Positions 1 through 8,385 are shown, counted from the stretch's first letter. The stretch: 17,498 bases of DNA from Clostridia bacterium (GCA_017390225.1 JAFPCL010000179.1:1-17498), one strand, 5' to 3'. Made by a program: numbers and translations. Notes: generated by a model not told the origin, from the letters alone.

Positions 1-48
1 GGTGAATTCTGGCTGCGTGACTATCTGGAAAAACTCAGCGAAGCATAA
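1..48 (+). CDS. 3' end of an unidentified upstream gene (partial)
   Basis: Frame 1 is open from the window edge and reads GEFWLRDYLEKLSEA followed by TAA at 46-48. Only 15 residues are visible, so no family can be named. The case for a real gene is its position: the stop lies 12 bases before the pncB start, and the pncB ribosome binding site (AAAAGGAGA, about 47-55) begins at the stop codon. That is typical of operon spacing. It is probably co-transcribed with pncB. Confidence 0.55.
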   Translation, partial: GEFWLRDYLEKLSEA

Positions 49-60
49 AAGGAGATTGGC

Positions 61-1512
61 ATGGCATTTTTAGATAATGAAAGAAACTACACCATGCTCT
101 GCGACTTTTATGAGCTGACCATGGCCAATGGTTATTTTCGGGAAGGCTTTCAAGATAAAATTGTTTATTTTGATATGTTTTTCCGCAAAGTGCCCGACGG
201 CGGCGGTTTTGCTTTAATGATGGGCACGGAGCAGTTGATTGAATACATCAAGGAATTGAAATTTTCTTCGGCAGACATCGAATATCTGCGCGGAAAAAAT
301 CTTTTCTGCGAAGCGTTCTTGGATTATCTTGCCAATATGGAGTTTTGCTGTGACATCTGGGCTGTGCCCGAAGGTACGCCCGTGTTCCCGGGTGAGCCGA
401 TTGTTACGGTGCGCGGGCCCATCATTCAAGCACAGTTTGTGGAAACGATGATTCTTTTGACGGTGAATCATCAATCGCTGATTGCCACGAAGGCAAACCG
501 CATCGTTCGTGCCGCCGACGGCAGAGCTGTCATGGAATTCGGCACCCGTCGTGCCCATGGCTATCACAGTGCCATTTACGGTGCCCGTGCCGCTTATATT
601 GCCGGTTGTGCCGGCACAGCTTGTACGATTGCCGATAAGATGTTTTCTATTCCGGCACTCGGCACGATGGCGCACAGTTGGGTACAGCTTTTCGACACGG
701 AATACGAAGCTTTTGCCGCCTATGCGACCCATTATCCCGATAAATGCACGCTACTCATTGATACATACAATGTTTTAAAAAGCGGTCTTCCCAATGCCAT
801 TCGTGTGTTCAACGAGATTATCGTGCCGCAGGGCTTCCGTCCGCAGGGCGTTCGCATTGACAGCGGCGATATCACATATCTGACGAAAAAATGCCGCAAA
901 ATGCTGGATGAGGCAGGCTTTCCCGACTGCAAGATTGTGGCATCCAATGCACTGGATGAATATATTATTCGAGACACCTTGATGCAAGGCGCTTGCATTG
1001 ACCTGTTTGGTGTCGGTGAGCGACTGATTACATCTAAATCCGAGCCGGTGTTCGGCGGCGTCTACAAGCTGTGCGCCGTGGAAAAAGACGGCGAGATTAT
1101 CCCGAAAATCAAAATTTCGGAAAATGTGCTGAAAATCACGACCCCGGGCTTTAAAAGCCTGTGGCGTCTGTTCTCCAAAACGACGGGGAAGGCGATTGCC
1201 GACGTAATCACACTGCATGATGAAGTGATTGACGACACGAAGCCTTATGAGATTTTTGATCCCGAGCAGACATGGAAGCGCAAGACGGTCACGGACTTTG
1301 TGGCGAAGAAAATCGCCGTGAAAATCTTTGAAAACGGCAAATCCGTCTACACGTCGCCGCCGCTTTCGGAAATTCGTGCATACTGTCTGTCCCAGGTGGA
1401 CACCCTGTGGGATGAAGTGACACGTTTTGAAAACCCTCACAAATATTATGTGGATCTGTCGCAGGAACTTTGGAATATGAAACAATCCATGCTGAAAAAA
1501 CATTCGGTCTGA
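61..1512 (+). CDS. pncB: Nicotinate phosphoribosyltransferase
   Basis: This enzyme salvages nicotinate for NAD synthesis in the cytoplasm: nicotinate plus PRPP gives nicotinate mononucleotide, coupled to ATP hydrolysis (Preiss-Handler pathway, EC 6.3.4.21). The 483-residue protein has the normal length of the bacterial form. Visible family signatures are YELTMANGYF near residue 17, FRKVPDGGGFALMMGTEQ at 41-58, EFGTRR at 159-164, GTMAHSW at 201-207 and RIDSGD at 265-270. The His in GTMAHSW (205) matches by context the histidine that is autophosphorylated in Salmonella PncB. The ATG lies 6 bases after GGAG. Gaps are 12 bases upstream and 23 bases to topA, consistent with one operon. I saw no NAD-linked operator, but the operon's promoter lies outside the window. 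No damage or missing motif is visible; identification is firm. Confidence 0.95.
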   Translation: MAFLDNERNYTMLCDFYELTMANGYFREGFQDKIVYFDMFFRKVPDGGGFALMMGTEQLIEYIKELKFSSADIEYLRGKNLFCEAFLDYLANMEFCCDIWAVPEGTPVFPGEPIVTVRGPIIQAQFVETMILLTVNHQSLIATKANRIVRAADGRAVMEFGTRRAHGYHSAIYGARAAYIAGCAGTACTIADKMFSIPALGTMAHSWVQLFDTEYEAFAAYATHYPDKCTLLIDTYNVLKSGLPNAIRVFNEIIVPQGFRPQGVRIDSGDITYLTKKCRKMLDEAGFPDCKIVASNALDEYIIRDTLMQGACIDLFGVGERLITSKSEPVFGGVYKLCAVEKDGEIIPKIKISENVLKITTPGFKSLWRLFSKTTGKAIADVITLHDEVIDDTKPYEIFDPEQTWKRKTVTDFVAKKIAVKIFENGKSVYTSPPLSEIRAYCLSQVDTLWDEVTRFENPHKYYVDLSQELWNMKQSMLKKHSV

Positions 1513-1535
1513 CAAATTAAAGTAAAGGAGGAACC

Positions 1536-3587
1536 ATGATGAATCTTGTGATCGTTGAGTCCCCCACAAAGGCAGGGACGATTGAAAAGTATTTAGGTTC
1601 CAGTTATAAAGTTATCGCTTCCATGGGTCATTTGCGCGACCTGCCCAAGAGCACCTTGGGTGTCGATATTGAAAACGACTTTGCGCCTAAGTATATTGTC
1701 ATCAAAGGCAAAGGGGATTTGGTCAAGCAACTCAAGAACGAAGCAAAAAATGCAGATAAAGTCTTTATCGCAACTGACCCTGACCGTGAAGGTGAGGCGA
1801 TTGCATGGCATATTGCGGCACTTTTGGGGATTTCTCCCGATAAAAAATGCCGTGTGTCTTTTAATGAAATTACCAAATCTGCCGTCACGGCGGCAATCAA
1901 GTCGCCCAGAGCCATTGATTTGCAGTTGGTAGACTCTCAGCAAGCACGGCGTATTTTAGACCGTATTCTGGGGTATAAGCTGAGCCCTCTGCTTTGGAAA
2001 AAAGTGCGCAAGGGCTTATCTGCCGGCCGTGTGCAGTCGGTAACCACTCGTCTATTGGTAGACAGAGAAAGAGAAATCCTCAATTTCGAGCCGGAAGAAT
2101 ATTGGAATTTGTCGGCACTTTTATATGAAACCAAGCCGGAAAAATCCATTGAAGCTCGCTTTTTGGGCAAAAACGGCAAGAAGCAAAGCCTACATTCCAA
2201 GGCAGATGTGGATAAAGTTCTGTCGGAGCTTGCAGGGGCAGAATACACCATCACCGATGTGAAGCTTGCCACCAAAAAGAAGAATCCCGCACCGCCCTTT
2301 ACAACGAGTACCATGCAACAGGAGGCATCGCGTAAGCTGAATTTCACCTCCAAGCGTACCATGACGGCGGCGCAGACACTCTATGAAGGTGTGAACATCC
2401 CCGGCAAGGGCGCGATTGGTTTGATTACCTATATGCGTACCGACTCTCTGCATGTGGCGGAAAATGCAAAAACCCAGTTCCGTGCCTATATCGGCGAAAA
2501 ATACGGACAGGAATATCTGCCGGAGACCCCTCGTTCTTATAAATCCGGCAAAAATGCACAGGATGCCCACGAAGCCATCCGCCCCACCACCACATTGGAG
2601 CCGGAAGCCATTCGCAGTGCACTTTCTAATGATCAATATCGTTTATACAAGCTGATTTGGTCTCGTTTTATGGCATCCCAGATGGCAAGTGCCGTGTATG
2701 ATACCATGACGGCAGATGTGTCAGCCAACAGCTATGTCTTTAAAATCAATGCATCGAAGCTCCATTTCCCCGGCTACACCAAGGTGTATGTGGAAGGCAC
2801 CGACACAGAAGAAGAGAAGGATCTCAAAGAGCTTCCCAAGCTGACCGTCGGACAAAAGCTCAATCTCAAAGAGCTGGTGTATGAACAGCACTTCACGGAG
2901 CCGCCGCCCCGCTATACGGAAGCCTCGCTCATCAAAGAAATGGAAGAGCTGGGCATCGGGCGTCCGAGCACCTATGCGCCCACAATTTCTACGATACTTG
3001 CCCGTATGTATGCCGAGCGTGAAAAGAAAACCCTTCTGCCCACAGAGCTTGGCATGATTGTAACGGATTTGATGTTGGAGCACTTTAATGATATTGTAGA
3101 CGTAGAATTTACCGCCAACATGGAAGAGAGGCTCGACGAAATCGAAACCGGCGACGGTGCACGGGTGCAGATTCTCAGAGAATTCTACGAGCCTTTTGCA
3201 AGTGAGCTTTCTACGGCAGAAGAAAAGATTGATAAAATCAAGCTCAAGGACGAGGAAACCGATGTGGTATGCGAAGTCTGCGGCAGAAATATGGTTATTA
3301 AAGTCGGACGGTACGGCAAATTCTTGGCTTGCCCCGGATTCCCCGAATGTCGCAACACCATGGCAATCACCGTCGACACCGGCGTTGCCTGCCCCAAGTG
3401 CAATGCACGTATTTTGGAGAAAACATCGAAAAAGGGCAAGAAATATTACGGATGCGAAAAAGCACCGACATGCGATTTTGTTCTCTGGTATCCGCCCACG
3501 GATAAAAAATGCCCCAAGTGCGGCTCTGTGATGATTCGCCGCGGCAAGCGCGTATTGTGCTCCAATCCGGAGTGCAAGGGCGAATAG
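1536..3587 (+). CDS. topA: DNA topoisomerase I (type IA)
   Basis: This enzyme relaxes negative supercoils by transient cleavage of one strand through a 5'-phosphotyrosine link. The 683-residue protein opens with the TOPRIM domain: NLVIVESPTKA with catalytic Glu8, and TDPDREGEA with Asp81, Asp83 and Glu85 for Mg2+. The active-site tyrosine is Tyr299 in GLITYMRTDS. The C-terminus, from residue 579, carries three four-cysteine zinc ribbons: CEVC..CPGFPEC, CPKC..CEKAPTC and CPKC..CSNPEC. This is the usual clostridial layout and length. Two ATGs stand in tandem (1536 and 1539). AGGAGG ends at 1531, leaving 4 or 7 bases, so the second ATG (MNLVIVESPT) may be the true start. trmFO follows 11 bases after the stop, an arrangement common in Firmicutes. 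Confidence 0.97.
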   Translation: MMNLVIVESPTKAGTIEKYLGSSYKVIASMGHLRDLPKSTLGVDIENDFAPKYIVIKGKGDLVKQLKNEAKNADKVFIATDPDREGEAIAWHIAALLGISPDKKCRVSFNEITKSAVTAAIKSPRAIDLQLVDSQQARRILDRILGYKLSPLLWKKVRKGLSAGRVQSVTTRLLVDREREILNFEPEEYWNLSALLYETKPEKSIEARFLGKNGKKQSLHSKADVDKVLSELAGAEYTITDVKLATKKKNPAPPFTTSTMQQEASRKLNFTSKRTMTAAQTLYEGVNIPGKGAIGLITYMRTDSLHVAENAKTQFRAYIGEKYGQEYLPETPRSYKSGKNAQDAHEAIRPTTTLEPEAIRSALSNDQYRLYKLIWSRFMASQMASAVYDTMTADVSANSYVFKINASKLHFPGYTKVYVEGTDTEEEKDLKELPKLTVGQKLNLKELVYEQHFTEPPPRYTEASLIKEMEELGIGRPSTYAPTISTILARMYAEREKKTLLPTELGMIVTDLMLEHFNDIVDVEFTANMEERLDEIETGDGARVQILREFYEPFASELSTAEEKIDKIKLKDEETDVVCEVCGRNMVIKVGRYGKFLACPGFPECRNTMAITVDTGVACPKCNARILEKTSKKGKKYYGCEKAPTCDFVLWYPPTDKKCPKCGSVMIRRGKRVLCSNPECKGE

Positions 3588-3598
3588 GAGGAGAAAGC

Positions 3599-4885
3599 AT
3601 GATCGTAATCGGAGGCGGCTTTGCCGGATGTGAAGCCGCATGGCAACTGGCAAAACGCGGCATTGACGTGACACTTTACGAAATGAAGCCGCATCGGTAT
3701 TCGCCGGCACACAGCATGGACAGCTTGTGCGAGGTTGTGTGCTCCAATTCCTTCAAGTCCGACGATATCACCACGGCTTCCGGGCTTTTAAAAGCGGAAA
3801 TGCGCCTTTTTGATTCCATTGTTCTTAAGGCGGCAGAGGAAACAAAAGTTCCTGCCGGCGGCGCACTGGCGGTGGATCGGGAGAAGTTTTCAAAAAAAAT
3901 GACAGAGCTTTTGGAAGAAAATCCGCATATTACCATTGTGCGCGAGGAAATCGAAAAGCTTCCCGATGAACCTGTGATTATTGCCACCGGGCCACTAACA
4001 TCGCAAGCACTCACAGAAGCGCTTGCGCCGATCTTAGGTGAAAAATCCCTCTCTTTCTACGATGCGGCGGCACCGGTTGTTACGGCAGAATCCATCAATA
4101 TGGACATTGCCTTTTGTGCCGCACGGTACGGAAAAGGGGAGGCGGACTACATTAACTGCCCCATGAATCGTGAGCAATATACGGCATTTTATGAAGCTTT
4201 GATTTCTGCAGAAACCGCGAGCCTGCATGAGGATATTGATAAGCCACAGGTGTTTGAAGGGTGCATGCCCATTGAAATTATGGCAAAAAGAGGGGAAAGA
4301 ACCCTTTCTTTCGGCCCGTTGCGCCCGGTGGGACTTCATCATCCCGAAACGGGGGAGCGATTCCATGCGGTTGTTCAGCTTCGGCGGGACAACACGGAAG
4401 GCACACTTTATAATCTGGTCGGCTTTCAGACCAATCTCAAGTGGGGCGAGCAGAAACGGGTGTTCTCCATGATTCCGGGGCTCGAAAACGCAGAGTTTGT
4501 GCGCTACGGCGTGATGCATCGCAACACCTATATTAACTCTCCTAAGCTACTCACCCCGGGGCTTGCCTTGAAGCAGAACGAAAATATTATGTTCGCCGGG
4601 CAGATTACCGGTGTGGAAGGCTATATGGAATCCGCCGCTTGCGGCATTATGGCAGGGTATTTATACGGGCGGAGCTTGGAGCTACCGCCGCAGGAAACGA
4701 TGATGGGGGCACTGATGCGCTACATCACCGGCGACTGCGTGGGGGATTTTCAGCCCATGAATGCCAATTTTGGCATTTTGCCGAGCCTTGAAACACGGAT
4801 TCGAAATAAAAAAGAAAGATACGGTGTGCTGGCAAATCGGGCACTGGAGAAAATGAAAGCATACAAAGATCAAACGGAAGATTGA
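3599..4885 (+). CDS. trmFO: Methylenetetrahydrofolate-tRNA-(uracil-5-)-methyltransferase TrmFO
   Basis: TrmFO makes 5-methyluridine at position 54 of tRNA, using methylenetetrahydrofolate as carbon donor and FAD/NADPH as reductant. From the ATG at 3599 the protein has 428 residues, close to the family norm of about 435. An FAD-binding loop, VIGGGFAG, stands at the very N-terminus, followed by AAWQLAKRGIDVTLYEMKP. VVCSNS holds Cys48 and FEGCMPIE holds Cys222; these match by context the two functional cysteines, 53 and 226, of the Bacillus enzyme. GVMHRNTYINSP, FAGQITGVEGY and FQPMNANFG are further family blocks. The frame stays open upstream to 3509, but the longer reading would be out of frame inside topA and lacks homology. 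AGGAGGAG at 3586-3593 sits 5 bases before 3599, so this start is preferred. Its place directly after topA supports the call. Confidence 0.96.
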   Translation: MIVIGGGFAGCEAAWQLAKRGIDVTLYEMKPHRYSPAHSMDSLCEVVCSNSFKSDDITTASGLLKAEMRLFDSIVLKAAEETKVPAGGALAVDREKFSKKMTELLEENPHITIVREEIEKLPDEPVIIATGPLTSQALTEALAPILGEKSLSFYDAAAPVVTAESINMDIAFCAARYGKGEADYINCPMNREQYTAFYEALISAETASLHEDIDKPQVFEGCMPIEIMAKRGERTLSFGPLRPVGLHHPETGERFHAVVQLRRDNTEGTLYNLVGFQTNLKWGEQKRVFSMIPGLENAEFVRYGVMHRNTYINSPKLLTPGLALKQNENIMFAGQITGVEGYMESAACGIMAGYLYGRSLELPPQETMMGALMRYITGDCVGDFQPMNANFGILPSLETRIRNKKERYGVLANRALEKMKAYKDQTED

Positions 4886-4913
4886 TTTTTGCAAATAAAA
4901 GGAGGAAATCACT

Positions 4914-5267
4914 ATGTTTACAATTGTTTCTTATGCAACAGAAGCGGCAGGCACTGCCATTTCATCCGAACAGGCGGCACAGACCGGCAACATGAGCTTT
5001 ATGGTTATGATGGTTGTTCTGATTCTTGTCTGCTTTGTTTTGCCCGGCTATATGGACAAAAAGCAACGCAAGAAAATGAATGCCATGCTCGATGCCATGA
5101 AAATCGGCGATGAAGTGCGCATGACCTGCGGCATCGTGGGCAAGGTGTTCCAGATTAAAGAAGATGAAGTTGTCATTAAAACCGGCCCCGATCGCACGGC
5201 CATCACCTTCACCAAGAGCGCTGTTGCGGTTGTTCTGACCAAGCACGAAGACAAAGAAAGCAAATAA
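4914..5267 (+). CDS. yajC: Preprotein translocase accessory subunit YajC
   Basis: YajC is a small membrane protein that associates with SecD and SecF and assists SecYEG-dependent export. The 117-residue protein has an N-terminal tail, one membrane helix (about 28-46, FMVMMVVLILVCFVLPGYM), a basic stretch DKKQRKK, and a cytoplasmic beta domain beginning MKIGDEVRMTCGIVGKV, which is the most diagnostic YajC block. The N-terminal tail before the helix is about 27 residues. The usual RPQ-type motif after the helix reads PGYMDKKQRKK here. AAAGGAGG stands 8 bases before the ATG. The gene is 28 bases after trmFO and is the only Sec gene in this operon; secD and secF have their own promoter farther on. 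Confidence 0.93.
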   Translation: MFTIVSYATEAAGTAISSEQAAQTGNMSFMVMMVVLILVCFVLPGYMDKKQRKKMNAMLDAMKIGDEVRMTCGIVGKVFQIKEDEVVIKTGPDRTAITFTKSAVAVVLTKHEDKESK

Positions 5268-5323
5268 TCGGCATATCTTTTTGTGCCCCGACATAGAATG
5301 AAAAAGAAAAGGGGGCTATCTGT

Positions 5324-5728
5324 ATGGAATCATCCGTGCAACCGACCAAGCCGAAGAAAAAGAAAAACGGCATCCAAGGACTTTTAATCAGCCTGTGTAT
5401 CGGGCTTGTCTTGATGTGTTTTTTGTTGACCGTCGTTTCTGCCGTGTTCGTATTTACGGACTTTGATGAAACCCATGAAAAAACGGCGGCGGTGCTGATT
5501 GTGGTGCTGTCTGCATTTTGTGTTGGGAGTTTTTGTGCGAAAAACGCATCTTCCCGCGGCTTTTTCTGGGGGCTTTTGGGGGGCTGTTTGTTTGGTGTGC
5601 TTTTGTGGCTTCTGGGACTTCTTCTTGTAACGGAAGGCACAGGCGATTTTTCATGGCGCACCGTGCTGACAACATCGGGCGCAGGGCTTTTGGGCGGCAT
5701 TGTCGGCATTAATTTAAAGAAAAAATAA
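5324..5728 (+). CDS. Four-helix membrane protein, YrzE/TIGR04086-like
   Basis: The 134-residue protein starts with a Lys/Pro-rich cytoplasmic tail (TKPKKKKNG) and then has four predicted membrane helices, at about 23-50, 56-74, 83-105 and 115-131. The helices are rich in Gly, Leu and Val, with GxxxG-like spacing such as GLLGGCLFG and GAGLLGGIVGI. Size, topology and position just after yajC fit the TIGR04086/YrzE family of Firmicutes, whose function is unknown. The name rests on context and topology, not on a catalytic motif. The ATG at 5324 is preceded by a purine-rich AAAAGGGGG tract rather than a clean AGGAGG, so translation may be weaker than for its neighbours. It lies 56 bases after yajC and is the last gene before the terminator at 5736. 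Confidence 0.75.
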   Translation: MESSVQPTKPKKKKNGIQGLLISLCIGLVLMCFLLTVVSAVFVFTDFDETHEKTAAVLIVVLSAFCVGSFCAKNASSRGFFWGLLGGCLFGVLLWLLGLLLVTEGTGDFSWRTVLTTSGAGLLGGIVGINLKKK

Positions 5729-5735
5729 AATTTTG

Positions 5736-5778
5736 AAGATATGGGAGAGTGCAAAAAACGCTCTTCCATATCTTTTTT
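5736..5778 (+). terminator. Strong intrinsic terminator of the pncB-topA-trmFO-yajC unit
   Basis: A 16-base-pair stem (5736-5751 with 5759-5774, containing two G-U pairs) encloses a 7-base A-rich loop. It is followed at once by a run of six T at 5773-5778. It begins 7 bases after the stop of the membrane protein gene and separates the first operon from the secDF promoter. Confidence 0.93.
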
Positions 5779-5812
5779 ACGATTATTTCCGTAAAAAAAA
5801 AGAAAAAAACAG

Positions 5813-5841
5813 TTGACTTTCCATTATTTATGCGATATAAT
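5813..5841 (+). promoter_or_regulatory. Sigma-A promoter for secDF
   Basis: TTGACT (5813-5818) and a perfect TATAAT (5836-5841) are separated by exactly 17 bases. An A-rich tract just upstream (about 5791-5811) resembles an UP element. The expected start of transcription is near 5848, giving a leader of about 28 bases that contains AAGGAGGA (5862-5869) and leads to the secD ATG at 5876. This predicts strong constitutive expression of secDF independent of yajC. Confidence 0.9.
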
Positions 5842-5875
5842 ATTCTAAGTTATTTTTTACCAAGGAGGAAGCTAA

Positions 5876-7204
5876 ATGAAAATCAATATTGGACGAATTA
5901 TTTCGTTTGTGCTGGTGGTTGTCATTATCGCTTGTGCCGCATATGTTTCGGCATTTGAAGTGACAATCAAGGATTGGCCGCTCCCCAGCGGTGACTACCG
6001 TTTCCCCAGCGCATTGGACGAAGAACACGGTATCACGAAGGGGCTTGACCTGGTCGGCGGTTCTACGCTGGTCTTTGCCGCAGCAGAAGGTTACACACCT
6101 TCCGACAGCGAAATGGACACGGTGGTCGACATTATGCGTCGCCGTCTGGACAGCATGGCATATTATGATGCCACGGTCATCAAGCAAGGTCTGGATTCCG
6201 TATACATTGAAATCCCGAATATCTCTAACCCCGACGAAGCAGTTTCGCTGCTTGGTTCTACTGCACAGCTGACATTCCGTGATTATGAAAACAACATTAT
6301 CATGGAAGGCACCAGCGAATATGTAAAGAGTGCATCGGCTACCTACGGTGATATGCAGGGCAATGGTTCCGTGCAGTGGGTTGTCACCTTGGAATTCACC
6401 TCTGCCGGTCGCAACATCTTTGCAGAAGAAACAGCACGTATCAGCAAGCTGGATGCTTCTCAGCAGCAGAATATCATCGGTATTTACCTGGATGAGGATA
6501 AGATTTCTGCACCTGCTGTTTCCACAACAATTGACAATGACAGCTGCTTCATTGAAGGTAATTTCGACGAAGCTTCTGCAAAAGAACTGGCAAGCCTCAT
6601 CAGCTCCGGTCAGCTTCCCTTTGCTCTGGAAAACACCTCCAAGCAGAGCGTTGGCCCCACCTTGGGTGATGAAGCTTTCACCAGAAGCCTTGTTGCCGGC
6701 GGTATCGGTTTGGCACTGGTTGCTGTTTTCATGCTGATCATGTATCTGTTGCCCGGTCTGGTTGCCATCATCAGCTTGGTTGCCTACATTGCCATCTTTG
6801 CCGCTATTATGGTTAAGACGGGCATCACCCTTACATTGCCCGGTATTGCAGGTATCATCCTCTCTATCGGTATGGCTGTTGACGCAGACTGCGTTATCTT
6901 CGAACGTCTGAAGGAAGAGCTTCGCACCGGTAAGACCATCGGCACGGCATTGGATTTGGCATTTAAAAAGGCACTGGTTGCTGTTTTGGACTCCAATATC
7001 ACCACGGTTATCTCTGCCGCTGTTCTTTATTATCTCGGCACCGGTTCTATCAAGGGCTTTGCCGTGACACTGTTCTTCGGTGTTGTCATCAGTATGGTAA
7101 CGGCTATTTTCCTGACAAGATTCTTGCTTACCTGCCTCGTCAAGGGCTTCGGTATTAAGAATCCTGCAGTTTTCGGTGTTCGTGTAAGGAGGGATGCGCA
7201 ATGA
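5876..7204 (+). CDS. secD: Protein translocase subunit SecD
   Basis: SecD, with SecF, uses the proton or sodium gradient to pull exported proteins through SecYEG on the outer face of the membrane. The 442-residue protein has one N-terminal helix (about 8-27), the GLDLVGGSTLVF block (56-67), an extracellular P1 domain, and five C-terminal helices from about 277 onward. The loop LTLPGIAGIILSIGMAVDADCVIFERL is the hallmark of the family. Asp336 corresponds to the essential membrane aspartate of other SecDs; the usual VDAN reads VDAD here, adding Asp338. The protein is shorter than the roughly 615 residues of E. coli SecD, as is usual in Firmicutes. Its stop overlaps the secF start by four bases (ATGA), indicating translational coupling. 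Confidence 0.96.
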   Translation: MKINIGRIISFVLVVVIIACAAYVSAFEVTIKDWPLPSGDYRFPSALDEEHGITKGLDLVGGSTLVFAAAEGYTPSDSEMDTVVDIMRRRLDSMAYYDATVIKQGLDSVYIEIPNISNPDEAVSLLGSTAQLTFRDYENNIIMEGTSEYVKSASATYGDMQGNGSVQWVVTLEFTSAGRNIFAEETARISKLDASQQQNIIGIYLDEDKISAPAVSTTIDNDSCFIEGNFDEASAKELASLISSGQLPFALENTSKQSVGPTLGDEAFTRSLVAGGIGLALVAVFMLIMYLLPGLVAIISLVAYIAIFAAIMVKTGITLTLPGIAGIILSIGMAVDADCVIFERLKEELRTGKTIGTALDLAFKKALVAVLDSNITTVISAAVLYYLGTGSIKGFAVTLFFGVVISMVTAIFLTRFLLTCLVKGFGIKNPAVFGVRVRRDAQ

Positions 7205-8220
7205 AAAAATTTAATTTCGTAAAAGCCGGTCGTGTGGTTCTGTCTGTTTTCATTGCAGTCATTTTGATCGGTGTCGGCTTCTGGATTTACAACATGGTTG
7301 CCGGTGGCTCCTTTGCCGAAGGCTTTAACCTGGACGTTGACTTCTCCGGTGGTACTGCTGTTACCATCGACATGGAAGGCGTGGAATACAATACCGACGA
7401 TGTTCGTAATCTTCTGATTGAAAAAACCGGTATTGACAGCTTGTCGGTTCAATCCTCCGGCGACAACGGTGAAAATATCGTTGTCAAAGCAAAGGTAGAA
7501 GACATCAGCATGTTTGTTGGTGGTCAGGAAGAAACCGAAGCTTCCGCTGAAAGCGCAGAAACGGCAGAAGAAGCCACAGAAGACAAGACTTCTTCCGATT
7601 CCGAAATCTTCGCTATTGTGAAAGAAGCTTATGGCTTGGAAGCTACGGAAGCTATTTCTGTTGACACCATCGGTAAGGCAATGAGTACACAGATTCTCAC
7701 CAACTCTCTGATGGCTGTTCTGATTGCTATGATTTTGATGCTTCTGTATATCACCTTCCGCTTTGAGTTCTCCTCTGCGGTTGCCGCAATCGTTGGTCTT
7801 TTCATCAACATTTTCATCATGTTGTCCTTCTATATCATCTTCAGAAGACCGGTCAACAATTCTTTCATCGCCGCTCTTTTGACGATTATTGGTTACTCTA
7901 TCAACAACACGATTATTATCTTCGACAGAATTCGTGAAAACAATCGCAAGATGCGTGCTGTAACCTATGAAGAAATTGCCAACACTTCGATTTCTCAAAC
8001 TTTGATGCGTACCATCAACAGCACCATCACCACACTGCTTACCATCGGTATGGTGTATATTCTGGGTGTGTCCTCCATTCGTGAATTTGCACTGCCCATT
8101 ATCGTAGGTTTACTCAGTGGTGTTATCTCCTCTATCTTCATCTGTGCTCCGATTTGGGTATGGTGGAAGAATGCACAAAAGGCAAAAGGTCGTGCAAAGA
8201 GATCTGCATTTAAAGCGTAA
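7201..8220 (+). CDS. secF: Protein translocase subunit SecF, atypical
   Basis: SecF is the partner of SecD in the export motor. The 339-residue protein has an N-terminal helix (about 12-33), the VDFSGGT block (46-52), an extracellular domain, and five helices from about 163 on, with FRFEFSSA, GYSIN, FDRIREN and TLMRTINSTITTL as recognisable SecF blocks. Two features are odd. The HDV-type motif in the membrane reads INI (Asn203), and the conserved aspartate of GYSxND reads Asn (Asn236). An acidic, low-complexity insert rich in Glu, Ala, Thr and Ser occupies about 109-136 of the extracellular domain. The reading frame is intact and the basic FDRIREN motif is kept, so the gene does not look dead. 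It is coupled to secD by the ATGA overlap and followed by a terminator. Confidence 0.94.
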   Translation: MKKFNFVKAGRVVLSVFIAVILIGVGFWIYNMVAGGSFAEGFNLDVDFSGGTAVTIDMEGVEYNTDDVRNLLIEKTGIDSLSVQSSGDNGENIVVKAKVEDISMFVGGQEETEASAESAETAEEATEDKTSSDSEIFAIVKEAYGLEATEAISVDTIGKAMSTQILTNSLMAVLIAMILMLLYITFRFEFSSAVAAIVGLFINIFIMLSFYIIFRRPVNNSFIAALLTIIGYSINNTIIIFDRIRENNRKMRAVTYEEIANTSISQTLMRTINSTITTLLTIGMVYILGVSSIREFALPIIVGLLSGVISSIFICAPIWVWWKNAQKAKGRAKRSAFKA

Positions 8221-8233
8221 GATTTAAACATTT

Positions 8234-8283
8234 AAAAAGCATCCGATGGGAAGGATTTATTTCCTTGCATCGGATGCTTTTTT
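8234..8283 (+). terminator. Intrinsic terminator after secF
   Basis: The arms GCATCCGATG (8239-8248) and CATCGGATGC (8268-8277) pair perfectly, with GGAA and TTCC able to extend the pairing inside the loop. Six T follow at 8278-8283, and A residues precede the left arm. The hairpin starts about 14 bases after the secF stop. Confidence 0.92.
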
Positions 8284-8385
8284 ATGTTCAAAAGGAATGA
8301 TTTTTTCTTTTTGGGGCATACTGTCTTTGAAAACAACGGCTGTATATTCTGATACGGTCGTACAAACAATCAAAGGATGATTCAA

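Noticed and set aside
3509..3598. Extended N-terminus for trmFO
   Set aside because: The 30 extra residues are encoded inside the end of topA, show no family similarity, and would ignore the strong AGGAGGAG site just before 3599.
2721..3710. Antisense open frame of 329 codons opposite topA
   Set aside because: It overlaps topA and trmFO completely, with no recognisable domain and no translation signal.
5828..7201. Long antisense open frame of 457 codons opposite secD
   Set aside because: It mirrors secD almost exactly, has a Cys/Gly/Asn-rich composition with no motif, and has no convincing promoter or ribosome binding site; it follows from the codon use of secD.
8310..8376. Possible promoter for the small gene, including a sporulation-sigma type CATACTGT box
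   Set aside because: No -35 partner with correct spacing fits either sigma-A or the sporulation sigma patterns well enough to support a call.
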